A DNA stretch of 64,000 nucleotides from Desulfovibrio sp. X2 (GCF_000422205.1 NZ_ATHV01000029.1:1-64000), one strand, 5' to 3'; counted from the first letter of the stretch, positions 38,218 through 46,962 are shown. The notes: generated by a model from the letters alone, not told the origin. Made by a program: numbers and translations.

Positions 38218-38736
38218 TCAGTCGGCCTCGGCAAGGGCCGCCGCGTCCGGCGCGCAATCGGGCCGGGGCAGGACGATGCGCACGATCTCATCGATGAGGA
38301 AGAGGTCCGTGAGCAGGGTGCGCAGATGCAGCGAGGCGTTCAGGTTGTCGATCAGCTGCGAGCTCAGGCGCGGCTGGACGCGCGCGAGATCCAGGGCCGC
38401 CAGGGCGCGCTCCGCGTCGCGTCCCAGAACGGGAAGGAAGGCCTCGTGCCGCGCCCGGGCCTCGTCCCCGTCCCCGCCGCCGTGCGCGACGAGCGCGGGG
38501 ATCAGCGCGGCATAGGCGTCCTGCAGCCCTGCGGCGGCCGTGGAGGCGGAAGCGAGGAACTCGCGCAGCCGCGAGGCCTGCCCGCAGGCCTCGCCGTTCA
38601 GCCCCTGCGCCGCGTAGGCCAGCATGAACTCGTAGCACTCCTCCAGGACATCGCAGCGCGCGGCCAAATCGTTCGCCAGATCGTTCACCAAGTCGTTCGC
38701 CGGGTCGGGCGCCGTATCGTCCGTCACGTTCGTCAT
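38218..38736 (-). CDS. Helical protein of unknown function in the molybdenum hydroxylase operon
   Basis: A 172-residue, largely alpha-helical protein. Its start overlaps the stop of the cytochrome b gene (ATGA). The N-terminus has a short repeat (NDLVNDLANDLA, also visible as DNA repeats at about 38660-38700). It has no signal peptide or cofactor motif. As the last gene of an operon for a Tat-exported molybdoenzyme, it could be a maturation or chaperone factor, but it shows none of the recognisable TorD or XdhC motifs. I do not recognise the family. Confidence 0.7.
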   Translation of the reverse strand: MTNVTDDTAPDPANDLVNDLANDLAARCDVLEECYEFMLAYAAQGLNGEACGQASRLREFLASASTAAAGLQDAYAALIPALVAHGGGDGDEARARHEAFLPVLGRDAERALAALDLARVQPRLSSQLIDNLNASLHLRTLLTDLFLIDEIVRIVLPRPDCAPDAAALAEAD

Positions 38737-39569
38737 GCCTTTTCCTTCGCGCCGCGCGGCGCCTCGGCGGGCCACAGCTTGGGGTCGTGGTGCGCCAGAT
38801 AGAAGTCGCGGTCCAGGGAGCCCACGACCATGGAGCGGGTCACGGCCCGCTCCTCGGGCCGGGCCGCGAAGTACACGTGCACGATCACCAGGGCCACCAG
38901 GGCCACGCCGGTGAAGCCGTGCAGCAGGTAGACGACGCCCCATGCGGCCTCGGAGAGGATGTAGGGATCGCGCGTGAAGAAGGGCGTGCGCACCTTGAAC
39001 AGGAGGAGCACTCCCGTGGCGGCCATGGCCAGGCCGCAGGCGAGGATGGCCAGGTGGTAGAGCTTGTTCAGGAGCGCGTACTTCCCGGGCTTCCCGGGCG
39101 CGGGCCCCATGCCGCCGAAGGCGCGGCCGATGCCCCTGCCCGCATCGCGCAGGTCCCTGGCGTTCGGCCAGATGGAGGCGAAGTCCATGAAGAAGACGGC
39201 GTTGACGATGTGGAAGAGGATCGCCAGGACCAGCACCGTGCCTGCCATCCAGTGCAGGTTCACCCAGGCAAAGAGCAGGCCCGCCTTGGGCAGGAAGGCC
39301 GTCGCCAGCAGGGTCAGCATGGCCGCGGCCATGATCCAGTGGAACAGCCGGGCGGACAGGGAATGCCGCGCCACCCTGGCCGGGACGTGGACCGCGGCGG
39401 CCGCGTCCGTGCCCTCGCCGGGCGTCTGCCCGGCACGGCCGCGCGCCCAGAAGAGGTGCACCAGCGCGAAGCCGAGGCCGAGGCCCAGGGCCACCCGGAG
39501 CAGATCCCAGGCAACGTGCAGGGGAACGGATTGCTCCCAGGGGGTGTGTCCCCACGTGATCAGGTTCAT
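38733..39569 (-). CDS. Cytochrome b subunit (formate dehydrogenase gamma/b561-like)
   Basis: A 278-residue membrane protein with about five membrane segments. The membrane-embedded histidines are suitable haem ligands: RLFHWIM, NLHWMAG, LFHIVNA, LLHGFTG and VIVHVYF. The family carries electrons between periplasmic enzymes and the quinone pool. The gene overlaps the FAD-subunit stop by 4 bases. In this operon it probably anchors the exported hydroxylase and passes its electrons to menaquinone, a role not present in the classic PaoABC set. Confidence 0.85.
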   Translation of the reverse strand: MNLITWGHTPWEQSVPLHVAWDLLRVALGLGLGFALVHLFWARGRAGQTPGEGTDAAAAVHVPARVARHSLSARLFHWIMAAAMLTLLATAFLPKAGLLFAWVNLHWMAGTVLVLAILFHIVNAVFFMDFASIWPNARDLRDAGRGIGRAFGGMGPAPGKPGKYALLNKLYHLAILACGLAMAATGVLLLFKVRTPFFTRDPYILSEAAWGVVYLLHGFTGVALVALVIVHVYFAARPEERAVTRSMVVGSLDRDFYLAHHDPKLWPAEAPRGAKEKA

Positions 39570-40600
39570 GCCGCCTCCTTGCCGCCGCCGTGGCCGCGGC
39601 CTGTACCCAGTACGGCCCGGGCCACCAGGTTGCGCGCCAGGGCGACCTTGTAGCCGTTGTGCTGCAGGGGCTCGGCCCCCTGCGCCGCCATCGCGCCAGC
39701 GGTTTCGGCCGTGGCCGCGTCGCGCGCCTTGCCGCGCAGGAAGTCCTCCACGCGGGAAAGCCGCAGCGGCCGGGGCGCCACGCCGTTCAGCACGATGCGC
39801 GCGTCGCCGACCGCCCCGCCCCCGACCGCGGGCAGGAAGGCCGCGGCGATGTTCACCAGGGCGAAGTCCCAGACCTGGCGGTCGCGGACCTTCTCGAAAT
39901 GGAAGTCCGCCCCGGCCCAGGTCCCGGGGATGCGCACCGCGGTCAGCAGGTCGCCCGGCCCCAGCACGGTCAGCCGCGTGATGTCGATCTCCGGGCCGAC
40001 GAAGTAGTCAACCGCCGCCACCTCGCGCGTGCCCGTGACGCTGCGGATGACCATGCGCGCATCCAGCGCCGCCAGGGCCGGGGCCGTGTCCGAGGGATTG
40101 ACCGTGACGCAGCGGCCGGCGCCGAAGACGGCGTGCTCGCGGTTCTGCCCCACGGGCGTGTCCGCGTAGCAGGTGTGGCCTCCGGCGCGGTAGCAGTCGA
40201 AGCCGCTGCGGTAGTACCAGCAGCGCGAGTCCTGCGAGGCGTTGCCGCCGAGGGTGCCGCGGTTCCTGATCTGCGGCGAGGCCGCCGCGCCCGCGGCCTG
40301 GGCGAGCAGGGAGAACTTCGCCCGCACCTGCGGGTGGCGCTCCACCTCGGAGAGCGTGGTCAGCGCCCCGATCTCGAGGCCGCCCTCCAAGGGCCGGATG
40401 CCGCGAAGCTCGTCGACCATGGAGAGGTCGACCACCACCTTGGGCCGCTTGATGCGGTCCTTGAACCAGTCCAGGCTGTCCTGCCCTCCGGCCATGGCCC
40501 AGGCGTCGGCCCCGTACTTGTCGAGCAGCCCCACCGCGTCGGCGGCGCCGGTCGGCCGGTAGAGCGCGAATTCGGGCATCACGTCGCGTATCGTCGCCAT
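39566..40600 (-). CDS. Molybdenum hydroxylase FAD subunit with probable 4Fe-4S site
   Basis: A 344-residue FAD-binding subunit of the xanthine dehydrogenase family. FAD motifs are AMAGGQDS near 36-42 and TLGGNASQ at 116-123. Between the two FAD domains are four cysteines (C127, C136, C144, C164 in SRCWYYRSGFDC, HTCYAD, GRCVTVNPSD), placed as in E. coli PaoB, whose loop binds a 4Fe-4S cluster. AGGAGG lies 6 bases before the ATG. It has no signal peptide of its own and is probably exported with the Tat-bearing 2Fe-2S subunit. The Mo-subunit gene ends 11 bases upstream. Confidence 0.9.
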   Translation of the reverse strand: MATIRDVMPEFALYRPTGAADAVGLLDKYGADAWAMAGGQDSLDWFKDRIKRPKVVVDLSMVDELRGIRPLEGGLEIGALTTLSEVERHPQVRAKFSLLAQAAGAAASPQIRNRGTLGGNASQDSRCWYYRSGFDCYRAGGHTCYADTPVGQNREHAVFGAGRCVTVNPSDTAPALAALDARMVIRSVTGTREVAAVDYFVGPEIDITRLTVLGPGDLLTAVRIPGTWAGADFHFEKVRDRQVWDFALVNIAAAFLPAVGGGAVGDARIVLNGVAPRPLRLSRVEDFLRGKARDAATAETAGAMAAQGAEPLQHNGYKVALARNLVARAVLGTGRGHGGGKEAA

Positions 40601-40611
40601 GTCGTACCTCC

Positions 40612-43104
40612 TCAGCCTGCCGTATGCGCGGACCGGCCAAAACGCCCGGACTCGAGAAAGTCCAGGACCGTGTCCGCGGTCACGGGCGCGCGCCTGAAGG
40701 CGTCGTCGCCCAGGGCGTCGCGCAGGGCGTTCAGCACCGCGGAGCAGGCGCCCGTGGTGGGCGGCTCGCCCACGCCGCGCGCGCCGATCGGCGTCTCGGG
40801 GTCCGGGATGCCAAGGGCATCCCAGCGCATGCGCTCGGGCGCGTCGAGGATCGTGGGCGGCCTGCTGTGGTAGAAGCGCTTGGCCAGCGGCAGGCCGTAG
40901 TGCGTGTCGTAGACCCAGCCCTGGCCGACGGCGTGGCCGATGCCGAGCATGGAGCGGCCGAGCAGCTGCCCGCCCAGGGCGCGCGGGTGCACGACCACGC
41001 CCACGTCCCCGACCACCAGGAAGTCGAGGATGCGGTACATGCCGGTGGCGCGGTCCACCTCCACCTCGGCGAAGCTGGCCACGTAGGAGAAGGTCCGGCC
41101 GTCGCGGCCGAAGGTGTCCTTGCCCACGGCCAGCAGGCCCTGCCCGGCCAGGGCCTGCACGGATGCCTTGGTCAGCCGGTTCAGCTCGTCGGGGAACTCG
41201 TGGCCGTCGTAGGCGCCGCCGAGCTGTACCGCGCGGGCCGCAGCCTCGGCGAAGCCCATGGCCTCCCCGCCCCCGCGGCGCAGCACGCGCCCGCCCGCGA
41301 CCTCGTAGTCGTCCGGCGAGCCGCCGCGCGCCTTGGCCGCGATCTCGCAGAGCTTCTTCTTGGCGTCCAGGCAGGCGGCCAGGGCCGCGCGGGTCATGGC
41401 GTGGATGGTCTGGCTGCCGCCCGAGACGCAGGTCCAGGGCAGGTGCTTTCCCGTGTCGCCCCAGACGAGCTTGCAGCGTTCCCAGGGCACGCCGAGCGAT
41501 TCGGCCACCACGCGGTGGGAGTCGCTCACGGATTCCGTGCCCAGGTTGCCGATACCGGACTGGATGCGCACCGTGCCGTCCGGCCGGATGACGAAGAGCC
41601 CGTCGTAGCCGGTGGACCCGGCCACAAAGCAGCCCAGGGACACGCCGAGTCCCCGGATCATGGAGCCCTTGTCCGCGCCGTCCCTGTTCTGGGCCGTTCG
41701 CTCCTGCCAGGCGAAGAGTTCGGCGCCGCGGTCCAGGGCCTGGCGCACGAAGGAGCTCGTGCAGTACGGGCGTTTTCCGTCCGGCCCCGGGGCCAGGAGC
41801 GGTGCCTTGCCCGCGGGCGCGTTCAGGCGGCGGATGGCCAGCTGGTCCATGCCGAGCCTGCGCGCGGCCTTGGCCATGAGCGTTTCCAGGAAGGCCACGC
41901 CCTGCAGTCCGCCCGGCGCGGTCTGGGAGACGTGGAAGGGGGTGTTGGTGAGCACGGAGAGGCCGCGCCAGCGCATGGCCTGCGGCTGGTAGAGGAGCGA
42001 GGTCACCATGCCTGCGGCCGCGGCGTCGTGGTTCTCCGCGTACGGGCCGTTGTCCTGGACCACGAAGAGATCCAGGGCCAGGAGGCGGCCCTCCCTGGAG
42101 AAGCCCGCCTTCATGCGGCCGTGCAGGCTCGGCCGCACGCCGCCGATGGCGTACTCGTCGTCGCGGCTTATGCGCATCATCACCGGCACGCCGGTCTTCT
42201 TCGCCAGCACGGCCGGGATGATCAGCTGGATGGAGGCGGTGATCTTGCCGCCGAAACCGCCGCCCGTGTACTCGCTGACGAAGACCACCTTGTCCGTGTC
42301 CACGTTCAGCCAGCGGGCGATGGCAGGCACGGTCTGCATGGTGCTCTGCGTGCCGGAGTGGATGAAGACCTTGCCGTTTTGCCAGTAGGCCAGGGTGGAA
42401 CGCGTCTCCAGGGCTATGTGGTTGGTATTGGGCGTGGTGAAGCTCTCGTCCAGGACCAGGGCGGCGTCCGAAAATCCGGCGTCGAGGTCGCCGTAGCTCC
42501 ACTCTCCCGCGGCCTTGCCCGTGGGCATGAGGCCGTCCGGAGCCTTTTTGAAGTCGTCGGAACTCCACTTGAGCTCGCGCACCTCGGCCTGCCCCTTTCC
42601 GGACTCGGACTTCATCCAGACGTTGCCGTCCGTGCGCGCGTTCGGTCCGCCGGGCTTCAGGCTCTCCAGGGGGTCGATGACGAAGGGCAGCGGCTCGAAC
42701 TCGATCTCGATCTTCTCGATGGCCTCGGCGGCCGTGAGTTCGTCCACCGCGGCCACTGCCAGGACCGGCTCGCCCTGGTAGAGCGGCTCCATGGTCAGCC
42801 CGCGCTGCGTCCACTTGTCGGCCTTGATGACCGCGCCCGTGTCGGTCACGGCGTCGGCCGGGGCGGGCAGGTCGTCCACGGTGACCACGGCCTTGACCCC
42901 GGGCATGGCCAGGGCCGCGGAGGTGTCCAGGCGCTTCACGCGGGCGTGCGGCATGGGGCTCGTGAGGAGCCTGCAGTACAGCATGCCCTCGGCGCGGAAG
43001 TCCTCGGAGTACCTGGCGCTGCCCGTCAGCTTGGCGCGCAGGTCCGGGGTCGTGTAGTCCTTTCCGATGACGGAGAAGGGGGAAGCCAAGGGCTTTTCGG
43101 CCAT
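40612..43104 (-). CDS. Molybdopterin-binding catalytic subunit, xanthine dehydrogenase/aldehyde oxidoreductase family
   Basis: An 830-residue catalytic subunit. It carries the usual Mo-cofactor motifs: GKDYTTPDLRAKLTGSARYSED at the N-terminus, EYTGGGFGGK, and the C-terminal PIGARGVGEPP containing the catalytic Glu. The family hydroxylates aldehydes, purines or N-heterocycles at a Mo-OH/S centre. The substrate-pocket residues do not allow a safe choice. It has no export signal. It lies immediately after the Tat-signalled 2Fe-2S subunit (one base gap) and before the FAD subunit, so it should cross the membrane folded, as part of the complex. Confidence 0.93.
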   Translation of the reverse strand: MAEKPLASPFSVIGKDYTTPDLRAKLTGSARYSEDFRAEGMLYCRLLTSPMPHARVKRLDTSAALAMPGVKAVVTVDDLPAPADAVTDTGAVIKADKWTQRGLTMEPLYQGEPVLAVAAVDELTAAEAIEKIEIEFEPLPFVIDPLESLKPGGPNARTDGNVWMKSESGKGQAEVRELKWSSDDFKKAPDGLMPTGKAAGEWSYGDLDAGFSDAALVLDESFTTPNTNHIALETRSTLAYWQNGKVFIHSGTQSTMQTVPAIARWLNVDTDKVVFVSEYTGGGFGGKITASIQLIIPAVLAKKTGVPVMMRISRDDEYAIGGVRPSLHGRMKAGFSREGRLLALDLFVVQDNGPYAENHDAAAAGMVTSLLYQPQAMRWRGLSVLTNTPFHVSQTAPGGLQGVAFLETLMAKAARRLGMDQLAIRRLNAPAGKAPLLAPGPDGKRPYCTSSFVRQALDRGAELFAWQERTAQNRDGADKGSMIRGLGVSLGCFVAGSTGYDGLFVIRPDGTVRIQSGIGNLGTESVSDSHRVVAESLGVPWERCKLVWGDTGKHLPWTCVSGGSQTIHAMTRAALAACLDAKKKLCEIAAKARGGSPDDYEVAGGRVLRRGGGEAMGFAEAAARAVQLGGAYDGHEFPDELNRLTKASVQALAGQGLLAVGKDTFGRDGRTFSYVASFAEVEVDRATGMYRILDFLVVGDVGVVVHPRALGGQLLGRSMLGIGHAVGQGWVYDTHYGLPLAKRFYHSRPPTILDAPERMRWDALGIPDPETPIGARGVGEPPTTGACSAVLNALRDALGDDAFRRAPVTADTVLDFLESGRFGRSAHTAG

Positions 43105-43105
43105 G

Positions 43106-43732
43106 TCACGCCCTCCTCATGTATTCGGCGCCCCGCATGAGGCCGTTAAGGATCTTCTCGTAGTCCTGGCAGCGGCAGAGGTTGCCGGAGACGGCGCGGG
43201 CCAGCTCCGCCCGGGTGGGGTCCGGGTTGGCCTTCAGGAAGCCTGCCGCGGCCATGAGGAAGCCCGGTGCGCAGTAGCCGCACTGGAAGCCCTGTTCGTC
43301 GAGCACGCCCTGCTGCAGGGGATGGAGCGCGCCGCCGGGCGCGGACAGCCCTTCCACGGTCAGGATGCGCCTGCCCCTGACCGAATGGGTGAGGACGGAG
43401 CAGGAGTACTGCGGCACGTCGTCCACGAGCACGGTGCAGGCGCCGCATTCGCCGCGGTCGCAGCCGATCTTGGTGCCGGTCAGGCCGAGCTTGGAGCGCA
43501 GGGTCATGACCAGGGTCTCCTGGGGCATGACGTCCACGTGGCGCTGCCGACCGTTGACGTTCAGGGTGATCAGCCGTTCCACGCCGCCCGGCGAGGCCTT
43601 CTGCCCCGCCAGGGCGCTGCCGCGGAACATGCAGCCCGCCCAGGACACGGCCCCGGCCGCGATGACGCCCTTGATGAACGCCCGGCGCGAAAGCTTTTCG
43701 GGCGTTTTGTGCGCGCATGCCTCGTGTGCCAT
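43106..43732 (-). CDS. Tat-exported 2Fe-2S subunit of the molybdenum hydroxylase
   Basis: A 208-residue small subunit. The N-terminus is a twin-arginine signal (S15-R16-R17-A-F-I-K21, followed by a hydrophobic stretch, to about 42). Then comes a plant-type 2Fe-2S domain (C91, C96, C99, C111) and the all-helical second 2Fe-2S domain (FQCGYCAPG and NLCRCQDYE). It is the first gene of the operon. The only signal peptide among the three catalytic subunits lies here, so it should carry the Mo and FAD subunits into the periplasm as a hitchhiker complex, as in PaoABC. An inverted repeat at 43815-43831 may regulate it. Confidence 0.93.
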   Translation of the reverse strand: MAHEACAHKTPEKLSRRAFIKGVIAAGAVSWAGCMFRGSALAGQKASPGGVERLITLNVNGRQRHVDVMPQETLVMTLRSKLGLTGTKIGCDRGECGACTVLVDDVPQYSCSVLTHSVRGRRILTVEGLSAPGGALHPLQQGVLDEQGFQCGYCAPGFLMAAAGFLKANPDPTRAELARAVSGNLCRCQDYEKILNGLMRGAEYMRRA

Positions 43733-43814
43733 GATCCATGCCCCTCACGTCACGGGTTCACGACGGCGGCCGGGCCGGAACACATCCACCGGCCGGTCGC
43801 AGTTCACCATGTAT

Positions 43815-43831
43815 ATCCCTTGTACAGGGAT
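43815..43831 (-). promoter_or_regulatory. Inverted repeat upstream of the molybdenum hydroxylase operon
   Basis: ATCCCT-TGTAC-AGGGAT, 83 bases before the first start codon. On the minus strand a TATACA (-10-like) follows directly, so the palindrome would lie in the promoter spacer, a common operator position. The -35 is poor, as in activator-dependent promoters. Confidence 0.4.
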
Positions 43832-43993
43832 TTTCACGGAGGTGGTAGCACGATCTTCTGGATGGATTGCCCGATCCTGCGAAACTTCGTGACCGTTCCG
43901 GCCGGGCGGAAAGGGCGCGGAAAGGGGGCGGAGAGCGAGGCGGAAGGAACGCGATGCGCTCCACCCGGGGCAGCCGCACGGGCGGCGGCAACG

Positions 43994-44025
43994 AAAAAGG
44001 GCTGCGACGAATGTCGCAGCCCTTT
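43994..44025 (-). terminator. Terminator of tRNA-Glu
   Basis: A perfect 13-bp stem (43996-44008 with 44013-44025), loop GAAT, followed on the minus strand by TTTTT. It starts 6 bases after the tRNA 3' end. Confidence 0.88.
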
Positions 44026-44031
44026 GAAAAG

Positions 44032-44107
44032 TGGCGTCCCCAAGGGGGTTTGAACCCCTGTTACCGGCGTGAGAGGCCAGTGTCCTAGGCCACTAGACGA
44101 TGGGGAC
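44032..44107 (-). tRNA. tRNA-Glu (anticodon CTC)
   Basis: A 76-base cloverleaf on the minus strand. The acceptor GTCCCCA pairs with TGGGGAC. The D arm GTCTAGTGGCCTAGGAC is followed by an anticodon arm CTGGC-CTCTCAC-GCCGG giving anticodon CTC. The T loop is TTTGAAC, then discriminator G and an encoded CCA. It reads GAG codons, frequent in this GC-rich genome. It has its own promoter and terminator. Confidence 0.96.
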
Positions 44108-44136
44108 GCGGTCGATGCTCGCGCATCGGAAGGAGG

Positions 44137-44165
44137 CTTCTAGCTCCTTCGGCCGGGGATGTCAA
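44137..44165 (-). promoter_or_regulatory. Promoter of tRNA-Glu
   Basis: Minus strand: a perfect -35 TTGACA (44165-44160), a 17-base spacer, then -10 TAGAAG (44142-44137). It is 30 bases upstream of the tRNA 5' end. Confidence 0.75.
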
Positions 44166-44301
44166 CACCCTTTTCCGCCGCGAAGGGCCGTTTTTTTCCG
44201 CAAGGCGTCTTCGCAGCCCCGCTCCGCCGTGCTAGGGGAAACGCTGATCGCCCGTCCGCCGACCGGCCGGGCGCGACTCCTCGCCCGAGCACGGAGGTTC
44301 C

Positions 44302-45021
44302 ATGGTTTTCCGCCGCACGCCCCCCGGTCTCCATCCTGCCCGCCGCGCGACCCGCCTCGGGCGCGGCCCGGCACTCGCCCTCCTCGCCGTTCTCGCCGTT
44401 CTCGCCGTCGCGGGATGGGCGTTCCCGGCCCTGGCAGGGGACATCGTGGCCGACTGGGAGCAGGCCGCGCCCCCGGCCGCGCCCGAGCCCCGGGTCGTGC
44501 AGCTTGCGGGCGCGAAGGCGGCCCTGCTCGTGCTCGACATCGAGGAGCACACCTGCAACGCCGAGCGCAGGCCGCGCTGCCTCGAGACCGTACCGGCCAT
44601 CACAGAGCTCGTGCGCCGCGCCCGCGCCTCCGGCATGCCCGTGATCCACAGCCTGGCCAGGAGCGGCACGCGGGAGGGCATACTGCCGTCCGTGGCCCCC
44701 CTGCCGGACGAACCGGTGATCCAGTCGAGCGTGGACAAGTTCTACAAGACGAAGCTCGCCGCCCTGCTCAAGGAGCGCGGCGTGAAGACCGTCGTCGTCA
44801 CCGGCACGGCCGCCCACGGCGCGGTGCTGGCCACGGCCACCGAGGCCGCGGTGCGCGGCCTGGACGTGGTCCTGCCCGTGGACTGCATCTCGTCCGAGTC
44901 GCTCTACACCGAGCAGGCTGCGGTCTGGCTGCTGCACGAAGGGCCCGCCACCCGCGGGCGCCTCAAGCTCACCCGCGCGGCCATGATCGTCATGCCCGGC
45001 GAGCTGACCGCCGCGCCCTAG
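44302..45021 (+). CDS. Exported isochorismatase-fold protein without the catalytic Cys
   Basis: A 239-residue protein with a signal peptide or anchor (residues about 18-45, ending FPALAGD) and an isochorismatase-like hydrolase domain. The Asp (LVLDIEEHT) and Lys (SVDKFYKT) of the family triad are present. The segment that holds the nucleophilic Cys in cysteine hydrolases reads VTGTAAHGAVLATATEAA, with no Cys, closer to EntB-type isochorismatase (GVYAH). So amidase activity is unlikely. An envelope location is unusual for the family. GGAGG lies 4-5 bases before the ATG. Its stop overlaps, as CTAG, the stop of the convergent kinase gene. No siderophore genes are nearby. Confidence 0.8.
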   Translation: MVFRRTPPGLHPARRATRLGRGPALALLAVLAVLAVAGWAFPALAGDIVADWEQAAPPAAPEPRVVQLAGAKAALLVLDIEEHTCNAERRPRCLETVPAITELVRRARASGMPVIHSLARSGTREGILPSVAPLPDEPVIQSSVDKFYKTKLAALLKERGVKTVVVTGTAAHGAVLATATEAAVRGLDVVLPVDCISSESLYTEQAAVWLLHEGPATRGRLKLTRAAMIVMPGELTAAP

Positions 45022-46955
45022 GCCTCGGACCGGGCGGGGCTCTCCGTCTGCTCCATGTCCGCGGCCACGGCGGGCAGGGGCAGCTCGATGAACACGGCAA
45101 GTCCGCCCCGCTCCCGGTTGGCGGCCCAGGCCCTGCCGCCGTGCGCCTCGGCCACGCGGCGCACGATGGACAGGCCGAGCCCGCTGCCCTCCTCGGCCCG
45201 CGGGCCGTGCGCAGCGCGCTCGAAAGGCTCGAAGATCCGTTCCAGATCCTCCCCGGCCACGCCCGGCCCCTCGTCGCGCACTGCGAGCAGGGCCCGCCCG
45301 CCGTCCTTCTCCACCCGTATGGTCACGGGCGGTCCGGCATGGACCAGGGCATTGCGCACCAGGTTGTCCAGGGCGCGCCTGAGCAGCACGGCGTCGCCGT
45401 GCACGGGCAGCTCTCCCGGGGCCTGCACGCGCACCGCGCCGGGTCCGGCCTCCTCGCCCGCGTCCCTGGCGGCGTGCGCCGCGAGCAACGTCAGGTCCAC
45501 CAGCCCGCCCGGCCGCGCGGGCCCGGGCGCCGTCGCGTCGTCGAGGCGGGCCAGGTCGAGCATCTGGCCGCGCAGGGTGGTCAACGCCCTGTGCTCGCGC
45601 GACATGCGCGGCACGAGGCCGGGCACGTCGCCGCCCCTGCCGCAGAGCTCTATGGCCAGCCCCAGGCGCGAGAGCGGCCCGGCGAGCTCGTGCGAGACCT
45701 CGCGAAAGAGCCTGCGCTGCGTGTCCACCACGCGCGCGTCCGCCCGCCTGCGCTCGAGCAGACGGATGTTCTCGGCCTGCATGGCCCGCACCTTGTCCAG
45801 CAGCGAGGTAGTGAAGACCGCGGCCTGCAGCAGCAGGACCAGGGACACGGCGTGCCCCGGGCTGATGCGCGGCCCCAGGTGCAGGGCGCGATGCAGCACC
45901 GGCAGCAGCGGCAGAAGGAGCGCCAGCCCCCAGGCCACCAGGAAGAGGCGGGCCGGGGCGAAGCCGCGGCGCATGGCCTGCCGGCCCGCGAAGAGCGCGA
46001 GCAGCGGGATGAGCAGCGCCATGGAGAAGAAGATGTGGCGCATGGCGCCCTGCCTGCTCCAGACCGCCATGGGCAGGAGGAGCACGAAGGCGGCCATGAG
46101 CAGGCGCAGCACCAGGTCCACGCGGGGCGTGCGCCGCGCCGTGTGGATGAAGGAGCGGACGAGGCCGCACCAGCAGAAGAGCCAGCCGAGCGCCAGCACG
46201 CGGCCCGGCACGCCCACGTTCAGCTCGCCCAGGAAGGTCGCGCCGGTCACGTCGTCGAAGGCCAGGAAGAAGATGGCCCCCAGAAAGGCCAGCGAGGCCG
46301 CGTACCAGGCGTGGCCCGGCTCGCCCAGGAGCAGGCCGAAGAGGATGTTGACCGCGGCGATGAGCAGGAGCCCGCCGTAGAACATGCCGAGCGCCAGCCC
46401 CTTGTGCCCGACCTCGCGGGCGTGCAGCCGCTCGGCCACGAAACGCGGCGGGTGCTTGGGCATGTCCTGGCCCGCGCAGCGCACGAGGATGCTTCGCGGC
46501 GCGTCGTCGGGCAGATAGAACTCCACGAAGCGGCCCTGCGCCGTCTGCACGCGCGGGGAGGCGCCGCCCGCTCCGGGCAGAACCAGGGAGAAGCGCATGG
46601 CCACGGGGTTGGCCATCTCGAGGACCACGCCGCCCGGCGGCGGGGCCGTGACCATGCGCAGCAGGAACCAGGCGGCCGGGCTCTCGTTGATGGCCTCGAA
46701 GGCCTGGGGGCCGAAGGGGCTGAAGCGGTCCAGGCGGGAAAGGACCTCGGCCGGGGTGAGCCCGGCGCCGAAGTCCGGCATCCAGGCCACGTCCACCCAT
46801 ATGGGCGCGGACAGGGACGGCTCTGGCGGTCCGCCGAGGTCCGGCGCCCCGGCCCACGGCAGCCAGCACAGGACCACTGCCAGCGCGAGGCAGGCCAGCG
46901 CCGCGGCCGTGGGCATCCGGCTGGTGCGCCGGACGGCGCGGGCGGCCTCGGGCAT
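45018..46955 (-). CDS. Sensor histidine kinase with 7TMR-DISM sensor
   Basis: A 645-residue kinase. A membrane anchor (about 17-35) is followed by an extracytoplasmic jelly-roll-like 7TMR-DISMED2 domain (about 50-180) and seven membrane segments (about 185-410). The dimerisation domain has REVSHELAGPLSRLG, and HATPase_c shows LVRNALVHAG, DEGPGVAG and GSGLGLSIVRR. The H-box resembles CpxA/OmpR-type kinases, and the OmpR-type regulator gene ends 7 bases upstream; the two form a pair. DISMED2 domains often bind carbohydrates or related ligands. The start has a weak ribosome binding site; an ATG 13 codons later is possible. Confidence 0.9.
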   Translation of the reverse strand: MPEAARAVRRTSRMPTAAALACLALAVVLCWLPWAGAPDLGGPPEPSLSAPIWVDVAWMPDFGAGLTPAEVLSRLDRFSPFGPQAFEAINESPAAWFLLRMVTAPPPGGVVLEMANPVAMRFSLVLPGAGGASPRVQTAQGRFVEFYLPDDAPRSILVRCAGQDMPKHPPRFVAERLHAREVGHKGLALGMFYGGLLLIAAVNILFGLLLGEPGHAWYAASLAFLGAIFFLAFDDVTGATFLGELNVGVPGRVLALGWLFCWCGLVRSFIHTARRTPRVDLVLRLLMAAFVLLLPMAVWSRQGAMRHIFFSMALLIPLLALFAGRQAMRRGFAPARLFLVAWGLALLLPLLPVLHRALHLGPRISPGHAVSLVLLLQAAVFTTSLLDKVRAMQAENIRLLERRRADARVVDTQRRLFREVSHELAGPLSRLGLAIELCGRGGDVPGLVPRMSREHRALTTLRGQMLDLARLDDATAPGPARPGGLVDLTLLAAHAARDAGEEAGPGAVRVQAPGELPVHGDAVLLRRALDNLVRNALVHAGPPVTIRVEKDGGRALLAVRDEGPGVAGEDLERIFEPFERAAHGPRAEEGSGLGLSIVRRVAEAHGGRAWAANRERGGLAVFIELPLPAVAADMEQTESPARSEA

Positions 46956-46962
46956 GGCGTTC

